Shown here: in pieces, positions 1 to 7,361 of the stretch
Position numbering within the stretch: position 1 is the stretch's first letter
Layout of the letters: each line of letters starts with the position of its first letter
Virus record (IMG/VR): IMGVR_UViG_3300027969_000114
Coordinates: 1 to 59,277 of that record
Strand: one strand, 5' to 3'
Origin: a virus
Length of the DNA stretch: 59,277 nt
Notes under the pieces: model-generated
What the model was told of the DNA's origin: nothing
Databases searched by the model: none
Seen by the model: only the letters and a program-made list of their open reading frames with translations
Program-made: the position numbers and the translations under genes

Positions 1-373
1 CTAAAACTACATAAATCTTACCTTGTTCTCCCGTTACGGGTAACGCTCCGAAAGTAGCAACCTCTATTATATCGTCTACAAAGCTAGGTAATTGACTAGA
101 AGGTACTAAGCCTCCTACTAAATCAGCTTTTACATTTAAAACGTTTTGTAAGTCGGTTTGATTAGATAATGTTCCTGTAATTTGCCCCCAATTAACCCCG
201 AAGTTTCCTACTAAAGAATTGATATTAATTTCTACAACGCTAGGAGTTACGTTAAGAACTATGTCCTCACGGTTATCTATAATATTGACATCTATTACAT
301 CATCTGCACCTTGTGAAGTAATCTGTATTAAATTAGTTGTTTCGGTAACTATGATGTCTACAATATCTTCCAT
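1..373 (-). CDS. Tail fibre/appendage protein, N-terminal part (cut by window start)
   Basis: This is the first 124 codons of a fibre gene whose remainder lies outside the window. The start codon at 373 follows the upstream baseplate-like gene by only 3 nt. The translation closely matches the N terminus of the complete fibre at 26716-29874, with no indels. Bases 1-127 are identical to 29502-29628, and divergence begins at base 128. The N terminus should anchor the fibre to the virion, but no specific domain is visible in this fragment. Joining base 1 directly to base 59277 would give a fragment of 587 bp, not a multiple of three, so a middle segment is missing. Confidence 0.85.
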   Translation of the reverse strand, partial: MEDIVDIIVTETTNLIQITSQGADDVIDVNIIDNREDIVLNVTPSVVEININSLVGNFGVNWGQITGTLSNQTDLQNVLNVKADLVGGLVPSSQLPSFVDDIIEVATFGALPVTGEQGKIYVVL

Positions 374-376
374 TTC

Positions 377-715
377 TTAGCGTGTTACTTCTGGTGTTAC
401 ATTAAATCCCCCTTTTACGTATGTCTTTACTTCGCCACTAGCTAAAGTAAATTGAATATCGTAAACGTAATTGTAAACTTCAATGTCGATTATTTGAGCG
501 TTAATTTTGAATAAACCCGAAGCTGCGGTCGTGATTGTGATACCAGCCGAGCCTACGGAAGTAAAAGAAAGAATAGCACTTGTATCGCTATAATTCTTTC
601 TAAGTTGCATTCTAATAGTCGCACCCGTTAGGTTTATTGCCGTTCCGTTCTTTTTGACTTCAAAGGCTACCTCGTTAAAAGTATCGCCTTTTGTATGCGT
701 GAAATTAAGAGCCAT
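377..715 (-). CDS. Putative baseplate/fibre-adaptor protein (BppU-like N-domain?)
   Basis: A 112-residue beta-rich protein starting MALNFTHTKGDTF. The pattern of alternating strands around 'INLTGATIRMQLRK' resembles the small N-terminal domain of upper baseplate proteins, but this is recognition by pattern only. It sits immediately upstream of the fibre gene in both units (second copy 29878-30216, nearly identical), which suggests an adaptor between tail tip and fibre. A fibre-specific chaperone is an alternative. Confidence 0.5.
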   Translation of the reverse strand: MALNFTHTKGDTFNEVAFEVKKNGTAINLTGATIRMQLRKNYSDTSAILSFTSVGSAGITITTAASGLFKINAQIIDIEVYNYVYDIQFTLASGEVKTYVKGGFNVTPEVTR

Positions 716-768
716 TTTCTATTTTGTTAAGGTAAACCTTTAGTTTTTTAATATTTGCCTTTTTAGGC

Positions 769-1269
769 TTATAAGTACCAGCCATTGAAGTCAGCTTTTT
801 TGTCGGGGAACATATCTGCATTTGAGTTCGTGTTATATTCTGGATAAGAAGACTGGTTAAAAGACATATAATCTACAAATCTACGAGTGTAGTGTTCAGC
901 TATTGAGCGTTCCTTTTCTACCAAGTAATCTACTTCGGCTTTATCTACGTTAGAGCTATTCTCGCTATTGTGCTTAAATACTCCTTTGTTAGCTATCGTG
1001 TAAGCTGCAAACGGTAAGAACTCAACCATAGACCAATGGATAACCATAGGCTTAATATACACGTTTAAAAGCATCGTGTAAGGGTTAGTTAAGTTAGCTG
1101 CTACAATACCATCGTTAATCTTGTTAAATAGCTTAGTTCCTAGATAGCCTTGAATATGCGTATCTTGAGCAACCTTTACCCATTGAATAAATTTATCGAC
1201 ATCAAGGTTACCGCTAATAGCAGTAAATTTAACGATATCATCACGACTTACAAATAATGCTTGTGCCAT
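769..1269 (-). CDS. Head-tail connector-like protein (DUF6712-type)
   Basis: A 166-residue, mostly helical protein with an aromatic C terminus (DFNGWYL). It resembles the DUF6712 family common in Bacteroidota phages, which lies close to portal genes and is thought to act in head completion. Here it is encoded just after the portal gene in transcription order, separated from it by the HNH gene. The start at 1269 overlaps the HNH reading frame by 22 nt. The second-unit homologue at 30270-30770 lacks an HNH neighbour. Confidence 0.55.
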   Translation of the reverse strand: MAQALFVSRDDIVKFTAISGNLDVDKFIQWVKVAQDTHIQGYLGTKLFNKINDGIVAANLTNPYTMLLNVYIKPMVIHWSMVEFLPFAAYTIANKGVFKHNSENSSNVDKAEVDYLVEKERSIAEHYTRRFVDYMSFNQSSYPEYNTNSNADMFPDKKADFNGWYL

Positions 1270-1766
1270 AAGTGCTTATATGCTAATTTGTTCTTTATTC
1301 TCCATACTATTGTACTATTAATACTATATTGTATTCCTAATTTTCTATTTGACAATTTAGAGTTATAAATATCTAACGCTTCATTATCTTTTAACTTTGT
1401 TTTTATTAACCTTAATTTAACTGCGTGTATGTTGTTTTCACTACTTGTACACCATTCTAAATTTTCGGCTCTATTATCGGTTTTAAGACCATTAATATGA
1501 TTAACTAATACGTTTGTACTATTATTAATAATAAACGCTTCAGCGACCAATCTATGTACCCTAAAATGGAATATATTTCCATCTTGTTTTAGAGTACATC
1601 TAAAATAACCATCTTTGCCTAACCTAACTTTTTTAGGTTGCCCTTTGTACTTTCTTGTAAAACCTTCTACATAATGTTTTACAATTCTATCTACACTTCT
1701 TAAATTACCTAGATTTGAAATTTCATATTGAGCTTCAAATCCTTTAATCTGTTTCCACATTTCCAT
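1248..1766 (-). CDS. HNH homing endonuclease with NUMOD4 domain
   Basis: A 172-residue free-standing homing endonuclease. Residues 4-30 (WKQIKGFEAQYEISNLGNLRS) match the NUMOD4 motif. The central block has LVNHINGLKTDNRAENLEW, the HNH signature with H-N-H spacing typical of phage I-HmuI-like enzymes. The C-terminal third may hold a DNA-binding helix. It is present only in unit A: in unit B the portal and connector genes are 7 nt apart. It is therefore a recent insertion, probably able to nick the phage lineage that lacks it. Confidence 0.88.
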   Translation of the reverse strand: MEMWKQIKGFEAQYEISNLGNLRSVDRIVKHYVEGFTRKYKGQPKKVRLGKDGYFRCTLKQDGNIFHFRVHRLVAEAFIINNSTNVLVNHINGLKTDNRAENLEWCTSSENNIHAVKLRLIKTKLKDNEALDIYNSKLSNRKLGIQYSINSTIVWRIKNKLAYKHLWHKHYL

Positions 1767-1824
1767 ATTTGCTTTTTTTTACAAATATAACTAATATGGT
1801 TACACTATGCAACTACCTTTGTAA

Positions 1825-3564
1825 TTACATATCGTGAGGCGCAATGTACGCTCTCTTATCTACCGTTGGTAATATTTCGCCAGCCTTTCTAGCTTGTGCT
1901 GGAGTAATTTCTACCGCTCCTTTTTTGCGTGGGTCTGTAAAACGCTTATAGGTTTCTCTAGTCCAAAAGTGTTTACACGTTCCAAAGTTATAAGCATCGC
2001 TTAATTTACCGCCACCTTTCCAAAGAAAAATATCATAAGGAGCATCAGGGTTAGGGCTCATACCAAAACCTGGATTTACGTTCTTATCGCTCATTTTATC
2101 TATATCTTCTTTACGATATAGTTTATTCATTTGCATCATTTTTTTACAAAAATCACGTTGTGGATTTGAGTTACCGCTATAACGATAGCGACTAGCAAAC
2201 AACTTACCATCCAAAGAAGATTTTAAATCTGGTCTAGCCACCCCAGTGGACACGCTTGCAAATTCCAAAATCTTAGATAATACCGATTTTTTAGGATTGT
2301 TTAATAATTCTAATTCAGCATCTAACTTTTGTTCTTCTTCTAAACTTTCAACTACACGAGAATCAACTAACTCCCATTCGTTTGGGTCTAACTCTTCTCC
2401 AAATGATTCTAGCTCATCTAAATGAGATGATAATTTTACACCTGTTTCTTCTTCAATTGCCGCCGCATCCATTACTGGGTTCTGGTCAATAAACTCTAAA
2501 GGTTGCAAAGTCTTAAAGTAAAGATTTAAGCTAATAGAATTGTAAGCTAAAATTTTATCTATAGCATCTAAAACCGTACCTTGCTTAGGTCGGATAGTCA
2601 TATTATCAAATAGAATAGAAGCGTTCTTTAACTCATCAGCATTAGAACTAAATCCGTTGCTAGAAGGAATACCAAAAAGTAAACCACTTGTTACGCTATG
2701 TCCTAATAAAATTTTACCTCTAGATTCTTCACTCAAATAAGTATAGTGAGCTGGAGCATCATTTAAAGGTACATTGTCAATAGTAGTTTTCTTAGTCTCA
2801 TCGCTATTAAAAGATACTACAATCTTAGCACCGCTTGCACCTGTTAATTTACGCTTAACATCCGCAGCTTGTAAAGACATTTTCTCTTCGTCAGGTACTC
2901 CGTTATTAAAGTTAATAACCGAAGTGGGAGAAAATCCGTTTTGTACATCGTTAATTAAGTAGTCCGCTATCTCTTCTTCTAATTGAGTATATGGTAAAGC
3001 ACCGATATAATCTACGTTAGAATAGTATTTTTGTCCTACGCTATAATCACGAACGCTAAGAATCTCTAGCGTTTTATCGCCATAACCAAAAGCTCCAATA
3101 CGTTTAGGAGGGAAGTTTTTTACATCTGCCCAATTATCGGAATAATAATAACCAGTAATTTCTCCGTACTCATTACACTTTTCCGCTCTAATTAATTGAG
3201 CTGGTGCGTGTTCGATTCTTACAATAGCGTTTTTTGCCTTGTTGTAAATTACTTGGAAGTATCCTTGACCTAAAAGCTTATAGTCCGTAATTACGCACTT
3301 TAAGACATCGGGTCTAAATAACATTTTCATTTGAGCGTACTCGTTCGGCTTCTTATTTGAATCCGTAGCATCTAATCCACGACCATAGATTAATTTAACA
3401 ATAGAATTAATAATCGAGTTATTTGTAGTCGAGTTATTATATCGCTTAATTAAATACTGAAAATAGTCATTGTCATCGCCAAAAGTAACCCAAGCTTCCC
3501 TGTTAGATTCTACGGATTGCGGTGGCTTATGAGATTCAAAATTAAAAACGTGAACGTTACTCAT
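1825..3564 (-). CDS. Portal protein
   Basis: A 579-residue protein that should form the dodecameric portal at the capsid vertex. It contains conserved portal-like blocks in the N-terminal half (NSIINSIVKLIYGRGLDATD, VITDYKLLGQGYFQVIY) and a later segment LLGHSVTSGLLFGIPSSNGF typical of Bacteroidota portal proteins. The C terminus has an extra module rich in basic and aromatic residues (RYSGNSNPQRDFCKKM, CKHFWTRETYKRF), perhaps a fused structural domain. Its start overlaps the end of the 108-residue gene by 8 nt. Homologue: 30778-32550. Confidence 0.8.
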   Translation of the reverse strand: MSNVHVFNFESHKPPQSVESNREAWVTFGDDNDYFQYLIKRYNNSTTNNSIINSIVKLIYGRGLDATDSNKKPNEYAQMKMLFRPDVLKCVITDYKLLGQGYFQVIYNKAKNAIVRIEHAPAQLIRAEKCNEYGEITGYYYSDNWADVKNFPPKRIGAFGYGDKTLEILSVRDYSVGQKYYSNVDYIGALPYTQLEEEIADYLINDVQNGFSPTSVINFNNGVPDEEKMSLQAADVKRKLTGASGAKIVVSFNSDETKKTTIDNVPLNDAPAHYTYLSEESRGKILLGHSVTSGLLFGIPSSNGFSSNADELKNASILFDNMTIRPKQGTVLDAIDKILAYNSISLNLYFKTLQPLEFIDQNPVMDAAAIEEETGVKLSSHLDELESFGEELDPNEWELVDSRVVESLEEEQKLDAELELLNNPKKSVLSKILEFASVSTGVARPDLKSSLDGKLFASRYRYSGNSNPQRDFCKKMMQMNKLYRKEDIDKMSDKNVNPGFGMSPNPDAPYDIFLWKGGGKLSDAYNFGTCKHFWTRETYKRFTDPRKKGAVEITPAQARKAGEILPTVDKRAYIAPHDM

Positions 3565-3883
3565 AGAATATTATGTTTTGTTCGTTTTGAACATACTCGC
3601 CTGTATTGACTGAGTAAGTCCCGATTGTTTGGTTAGTACAAAAAACCTTATCACGATAGATTAATTCGTTATTTTGTTGAATAACCATCGTATAAAAATG
3701 CCCTTCTTTTAAAGCTAAAATCTTTGAGAAAGTTAAGTAGTAAGAAACTTGAGTACAAGTAATTGAATACTCGGTAGTAACGTTAGTTGTTTCGTTAGTT
3801 AAAAATAGCCTATTGCCCGCATTTCTACGAGTAGGTACAAATTGCACCGTTTGAGCCGTACCGATTTCTTTTAAAACTATCAT
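3557..3883 (-). CDS. Unknown small structural protein, first gene of a late transcript
   Basis: A 108-residue beta-rich protein (MIVLKEIGTAQTVQFVPTRR...) of unrecognised family. It begins 5 nt after a late-promoter-like motif at 3889-3915, itself just downstream of a terminator hairpin, so it opens the portal-connector-fibre transcription unit and may be translated from an almost leaderless mRNA. The stop overlaps the portal start. The homologue 32543-32869 keeps the same arrangement. A small virion or baseplate component is plausible. Confidence 0.6.
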   Translation of the reverse strand: MIVLKEIGTAQTVQFVPTRRNAGNRLFLTNETTNVTTEYSITCTQVSYYLTFSKILALKEGHFYTMVIQQNNELIYRDKVFCTNQTIGTYSVNTGEYVQNEQNIIFYE

Positions 3884-3888
3884 TATAG

Positions 3889-3915
3889 TATAAACGTTTT
3901 TTAATATGTTTTGTT
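3889..3915 (-). promoter_or_regulatory. Late promoter-like motif, site A3
   Basis: Read on the minus strand: AACAAA, 12 nt, then ACGTTTATA. It matches seven other sites in the window. It lies between the terminator at 3925-3950 and the start codon at 3883, leaving only 5 nt between CGTTTATA and ATG. Confidence 0.7.
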
Positions 3916-3924
3916 TCTAAAACG

Positions 3925-3950
3925 AAAAAGGGTAGGACATCAGCCTACCC
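3925..3950 (-). terminator. Intrinsic terminator after tail-tube gene
   Basis: On the minus strand a perfect 7-bp stem GGGTAGG/CCTACCC with a 7-nt loop is followed directly by TTTTTCGTTTT. It lies 28 nt after the stop of the tube gene. An equivalent hairpin stands at the same place in unit B. Confidence 0.85.
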
Positions 3951-3977
3951 AGTTTCAAACTCAAACAACAAAACTAA

Positions 3978-4505
3978 TTAAGAACCTGAAGTTACGGTAA
4001 AGCCCGCAGCCGTTAAGGTAGTCGTTAAGAAGTTAGCTGGAACTTGCTCTTGTCCGCTAAGAACTAAAGTGTATCCGCTTAAATCTCCCATTGCAGCACC
4101 AGTTACGATAGTACCGCCAGATACTTCCATACCGTTCTTTAAACCGCAATAGAATAAATTTCCATTGTTATCTTCTACGATAACTTGAGGACGAGTATAA
4201 GCCAAAAGCTTAATTTGCTTATGATCTACAATCGATAACTTTTTTAACGTTAAGTTTAAAGTTTGCTCGAAAAACGTAGTTCCGTTTTCACGAGATGAGT
4301 TAATAGTTTGCTCGAAAGAACTATTACCTTTTAAGTCGTACTTAAATGCTATTGGAGTACCAGCAACCGCAGAGATTGCATCGGTATTTGTAGCATCGTA
4401 AGTAACTCCAGTTGCATCGCCCTCGTTTACAAAGTACACGGATTTTAATCCTCCCGTACTTGTTTTGCAAGGCTCAATTCTTCCTAAAGAAATATCACAA
4501 GGCAT
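3978..4505 (-). CDS. Putative major tail tube protein
   Basis: A 175-residue protein starting MPCDISLGRI. An upstream in-frame ATG at 4538 would add 11 residues, but these lie across a terminator hairpin and are absent from the homologue at 32959-33483, so 4505 is chosen. The composition (Thr/Ser/Gly rich, regular beta alternation, GGTIVTGAAMGDLSGYTLVLSG) and the position after the capsid gene fit a tail tube or abundant head-decoration protein. No diagnostic motif separates these two. Confidence 0.5.
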   Translation of the reverse strand: MPCDISLGRIEPCKTSTGGLKSVYFVNEGDATGVTYDATNTDAISAVAGTPIAFKYDLKGNSSFEQTINSSRENGTTFFEQTLNLTLKKLSIVDHKQIKLLAYTRPQVIVEDNNGNLFYCGLKNGMEVSGGTIVTGAAMGDLSGYTLVLSGQEQVPANFLTTTLTAAGFTVTSGS

Positions 4506-4524
4506 ATTGATTAATTTAAAATGT

Positions 4525-4557
4525 TGAAAAATAAGCACCCCGAATTAACGAGGTGCT
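4525..4557 (-). terminator. Terminator-like hairpin after capsid gene
   Basis: On the minus strand: AGCACCTCG, TTAATT loop, CGGGGTGCT (one G-U pair), then TTATTTTTC. It starts 12 nt after the capsid stop. Almost the same sequence occurs at 33504-33536. It may attenuate between capsid and tube genes. Confidence 0.75.
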
Positions 4558-4568
4558 CTTAATTGCTA

Positions 4569-5528
4569 TTAGTTAGCCGAGTTAGTGATACCGTAAGTAA
4601 CGATATCTTCAACAGCACCGTATTGAACGCCAGCAGTCATTCTCATAACTACTCTGACATTCTCACTGCCATCTACATCTGCCATATCAATAACCTTAAC
4701 GGAAGAAGAATCCATATCAGCTAGAACACCAGTACCGAAGTATAAGTTATCCTTGATAGTAGCGATTGCTTTGTTAGAAGCTAAACCGTTTGCTACGAAG
4801 ATTTTAACACCATCGAAAGAAAGAGAACCATTGTTATACCATTGAGTTCCCATTGCGTTAGAACCGTTAGCTCCTAAACCTGATGCACCAAAACCACCTA
4901 AAGCACGAACATAAGCACGAGCGATATTTTGAGATACATAAAGGTAAAGACCATCGTTTCCGTAAAGAGCTGCAGGGATCGCATCAACAATCTTGCCTAA
5001 TTCCGCAACTACGTTAGCTGCAGTTACAGTAGTTCCAGCAACCTCATTGGCTGCAGGTAAAGAAGCATCCGTAGTTAATAAAGTAACGAAACCATCGAAC
5101 TCGCCAGCGTTAGCAGTAACACCAGACCAAATGTTAGTCTCATTCTTGGCAGCAACTTTAGAAGCTACGTGAGCTACTAAGAAATCAGCGAAAGAAGTTG
5201 GAAGAACATCAAATGCTGAATAACCTTGTTGAGCTGATAACCAGTCCGAATGAAAGTCTTTTTTGCATAATTGTAAATTTACTTGAAATTCCTCTGGAGT
5301 TAAAACACGCTCCGTTAAAGTAACCGTAGAAGTTGCATCAAAATCACAAGAAGCATTTTTTAAGATTGCATCCGTAGAGATTTTCTTGATAACTTCTTTG
5401 TACTTGATACCTGGTTTAACCATAATTCCACCAGCGTCGATAGTTGGGGAAGACAAAAGAGCTGCAGAGATAATTTGATTCTTAAACTCGCCTGCATAAG
5501 TAGTTGTAATACTGGTCGTAGTAGCCAT
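4569..5528 (-). CDS. Major capsid protein
   Basis: A 319-residue protein consistent with an HK97-fold capsid subunit. It follows XkdF-type protease and scaffold-like genes in transcription order and is among the best conserved proteins between the two units. Internal features include a central Ala/Gly-rich region (ARAYVRALGGFGASGLGANG) and a conserved C-terminal stretch RMTAGVQYGAVEDIVTYG. Stop followed by a strong hairpin, as expected of a highly expressed gene. The assignment rests on context and composition. Confidence 0.75.
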   Translation of the reverse strand: MATTTSITTTYAGEFKNQIISAALLSSPTIDAGGIMVKPGIKYKEVIKKISTDAILKNASCDFDATSTVTLTERVLTPEEFQVNLQLCKKDFHSDWLSAQQGYSAFDVLPTSFADFLVAHVASKVAAKNETNIWSGVTANAGEFDGFVTLLTTDASLPAANEVAGTTVTAANVVAELGKIVDAIPAALYGNDGLYLYVSQNIARAYVRALGGFGASGLGANGSNAMGTQWYNNGSLSFDGVKIFVANGLASNKAIATIKDNLYFGTGVLADMDSSSVKVIDMADVDGSENVRVVMRMTAGVQYGAVEDIVTYGITNSAN

Positions 5529-5550
5529 TTTTTTTAAATTTGTTTGTTAA

Positions 5551-6144
5551 TTATTTTGAAAAAATTCTGTTAAATACTGAGTCTTCAATAGAAGACACTT
5601 TGTTTTTTGAAATTCTAAATTGCTTTGGAGCGATTCCCGCTTCTGGATTGTGTGCCAAAGGTTGAGCACCTTCTTCAATAGAAGACATTTCAACTTTTAA
5701 CGATTCGTTTTCCGCTTTTAAAGCTTCGTTTTCTTCTTTGATAGATGAGAACTCTTGACGTAATTTCTCGATCTCAGCAAAGAAAGTTTCTTTAGAAACC
5801 GATTCCACAATACGTTTAGCCTTTGGAGCTTCTTCCGACATCTCTGGAGCTACAACTTCCGCTGGTGCTTCCTCAATCATTGGAGCTTCTTCCTCAACCT
5901 CTTCTGGAGCAATCGAAGCGATAATACCTTCAACCGCTACAACTAAAATGTTTCCATCTTCAAGCTTGTACTCGCCTACGGGCATAGGTACAATTCCATC
6001 AGCCGTTACAATTCCTACCGAGAAATCAGGTGCAAACTCTTCCGCTTCGATAACGGTAATTCCGTCTTCTAACTTCATTTGCGCAAGCTTAATCTCCATA
6101 GAAAGAACTGCCTTAATCTTGTTTAATTTGTTCTTGTATTCCAT
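5551..6144 (-). CDS. Putative scaffolding protein
   Basis: A 197-residue acidic protein. Residues 1-80 form a small domain (EYKNKLNKIKAVLSMEIKLAQMK, then a beta segment containing VGEYKLEDGN). Residues 80-110 are Glu/Ala/Pro rich. Residues 115-155 have a heptad pattern (IEKLRQEFSSIKEENEALKA) predicting a coiled coil. The C terminus is basic (FRISKNKVSS). An acidic linker, coiled coil and basic capsid-binding tail immediately before the capsid gene are typical of phage scaffolds. Homologue 34516-35112. Confidence 0.6.
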   Translation of the reverse strand: MEYKNKLNKIKAVLSMEIKLAQMKLEDGITVIEAEEFAPDFSVGIVTADGIVPMPVGEYKLEDGNILVVAVEGIIASIAPEEVEEEAPMIEEAPAEVVAPEMSEEAPKAKRIVESVSKETFFAEIEKLRQEFSSIKEENEALKAENESLKVEMSSIEEGAQPLAHNPEAGIAPKQFRISKNKVSSIEDSVFNRIFSK

Positions 6145-6163
6145 ATATTTATTTAATTAATTA

Positions 6164-6556
6164 CTAAATTTTTGTATAAAGCTTTCTAAACTTTACCGAT
6201 AAATCTTTTAAGCGTGTTACTAAATCAGCTGCAGGCTTAAATCCGTCAATACCTTGAGCAGATTTTTCATCTCCACCAATTGCGCTAATTGCATCCATTA
6301 TAGCTACTAAATCTCCCTCAGAAGAATTAGCTCCCGCTAATACTTGGTCTAAAACACCTTGAAAGGTTGCGTACTCTTTTCTATAAGAACTATCTGCTGC
6401 ACCCATTTTTAAAGAAGCCTTTGCAAGCAAATCGTCTATTTTTTTAATCTCGCTTAATATTTGAGAAGGTTTTTTAGCAAACTCGTACTTTTGAGATGCT
6501 AATTCTGTTTTTGGGTTTGAGAATAATTTCTCAAATACTTTTTTGTCTGTATTCAT
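6164..6556 (-). CDS. Unknown late protein with conserved N-terminal leader
   Basis: A 130-residue helical protein of unrecognised family, between the Cys-rich protein and the scaffold. Its first 26 residues (MNTDKKVFEKLFSNPKTEL...) are nearly identical to those of the unit B protein at 35138-35545, while the rest is unrelated by eye. That suggests a conserved docking or packaging signal attached to an exchangeable body, for example an internal head protein. Function not known. Confidence 0.55.
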   Translation of the reverse strand: MNTDKKVFEKLFSNPKTELASQKYEFAKKPSQILSEIKKIDDLLAKASLKMGAADSSYRKEYATFQGVLDQVLAGANSSEGDLVAIMDAISAIGGDEKSAQGIDGFKPAADLVTRLKDLSVKFRKLYTKI

Positions 6557-6569
6557 TATATATTTATAT

Positions 6570-6752
6570 TTAGTTTACACTTACAATAACTCTCGGAGTA
6601 TTTGTATTTACGACCGTTGAAGCAACTTGACCAACTAAAGCCCCGATCCCTTGATTAATTAACTCCCCCTTACAACAATCTTTTGAGTAAGTTCCGTCTT
6701 GACAAAGACAAGCTCTAGACGAATCCTGAGGACTATTATTCTTATTTGCCAT
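6570..6752 (-). CDS. Small cysteine-rich protein
   Basis: A 60-residue protein with a CLCQDG...DCC cluster at residues 15-27, conserved in the homologue 35547-35729. The four cysteines might bind a metal or form disulfides. It starts 11 nt inside the end of the XkdF-like protease gene. No family recognised. Confidence 0.6.
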   Translation of the reverse strand: MANKNNSPQDSSRACLCQDGTYSKDCCKGELINQGIGALVGQVASTVVNTNTPRVIVSVN

Positions 6753-7320
6753 CGCTTAAAATATTAATGATTTGGTTAACTAATTCTTGCTCCTCTAATT
6801 CTTGTAAAGACATCTCTAATTTATCAGCAAAAAAACCTTCGATAGAAAAACCTTTATATTTACCTTCCTTAACATCACCCCAAACTTTGTCATCTTCTAT
6901 TTTCATAGATATCATCCAAGTTCCCTTTGGTAAACTAAATCCGTATTGTTTAGATTTGTCCATATCGGGGTTATCTATAATCCAAGATTCGACCACCGTA
7001 GCACCATCAAATTTAGATTTGTGTTCTAAGGTTGCGTTTGATTGGTTACCATTCTTTAAGAATAACTCGCTCGCTTGCTTAACCGTAGCCTCGCTAAAGA
7101 ATACATAGAACTCGTCTTTGCCATTCTTACGATAGATTTGCTTATTAGGAATAAGAGCTGCACCCATAAGGATACGCTTCTCCGCATCTACCTCCGCTAA
7201 ATCCATTTTATACTCTTTATTCAATGCGATAAAATTCTCCTCGATCGCTGGTGCATCTACCAAGCTTACCGCATCAATTCCATCTAAATCTTTCTCGATT
7301 ATTAATTCGACAATTCTCAT
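6742..7320 (-). CDS. XkdF-like prohead protease
   Basis: A 192-residue protein resembling the phage XkdF family (putative serine protease). Supporting blocks are FFSEATVKQASELFLKNG, TLEHKSKFDGATVVESWI, and KGTWMISMKIEDDKVW followed by KYKGFSIEGFF. The His in the TLEH block and the Ser in GFSIEG are candidate catalytic residues. Position before scaffold and capsid genes supports prohead maturation. A late promoter-like motif ends 4 nt before the start codon, so its mRNA may be leaderless. Confidence 0.75.
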   Translation of the reverse strand: MRIVELIIEKDLDGIDAVSLVDAPAIEENFIALNKEYKMDLAEVDAEKRILMGAALIPNKQIYRKNGKDEFYVFFSEATVKQASELFLKNGNQSNATLEHKSKFDGATVVESWIIDNPDMDKSKQYGFSLPKGTWMISMKIEDDKVWGDVKEGKYKGFSIEGFFADKLEMSLQELEEQELVNQIINILSDGK

Positions 7321-7324
7321 AGCC

Positions 7325-7350
7325 TATAAACGTTTATATTAATTTTTGTT
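7325..7350 (-). promoter_or_regulatory. Late promoter-like motif, site A2
   Basis: Minus strand AACAAA, 11 nt, ACGTTTATA, ending 4 nt before the protease ATG at 7320. The core extends to a perfect 14-bp palindrome TATAAACGTTTATA. Spacing is one base shorter than at the other sites. Confidence 0.65.
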
Positions 7351-7361
7351 ACATTTTCATT

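Noticed and set aside
4505-4538. Upstream in-frame start of the tail tube gene
   Set aside because: The extra 11 residues cross a terminator region and are absent from unit B.
7325-7338. TATAAACGTTTATA as a repressor operator
   Set aside because: The palindromic form is present at one site only; at the other seven the second half differs, while the promoter-like boxes are constant.
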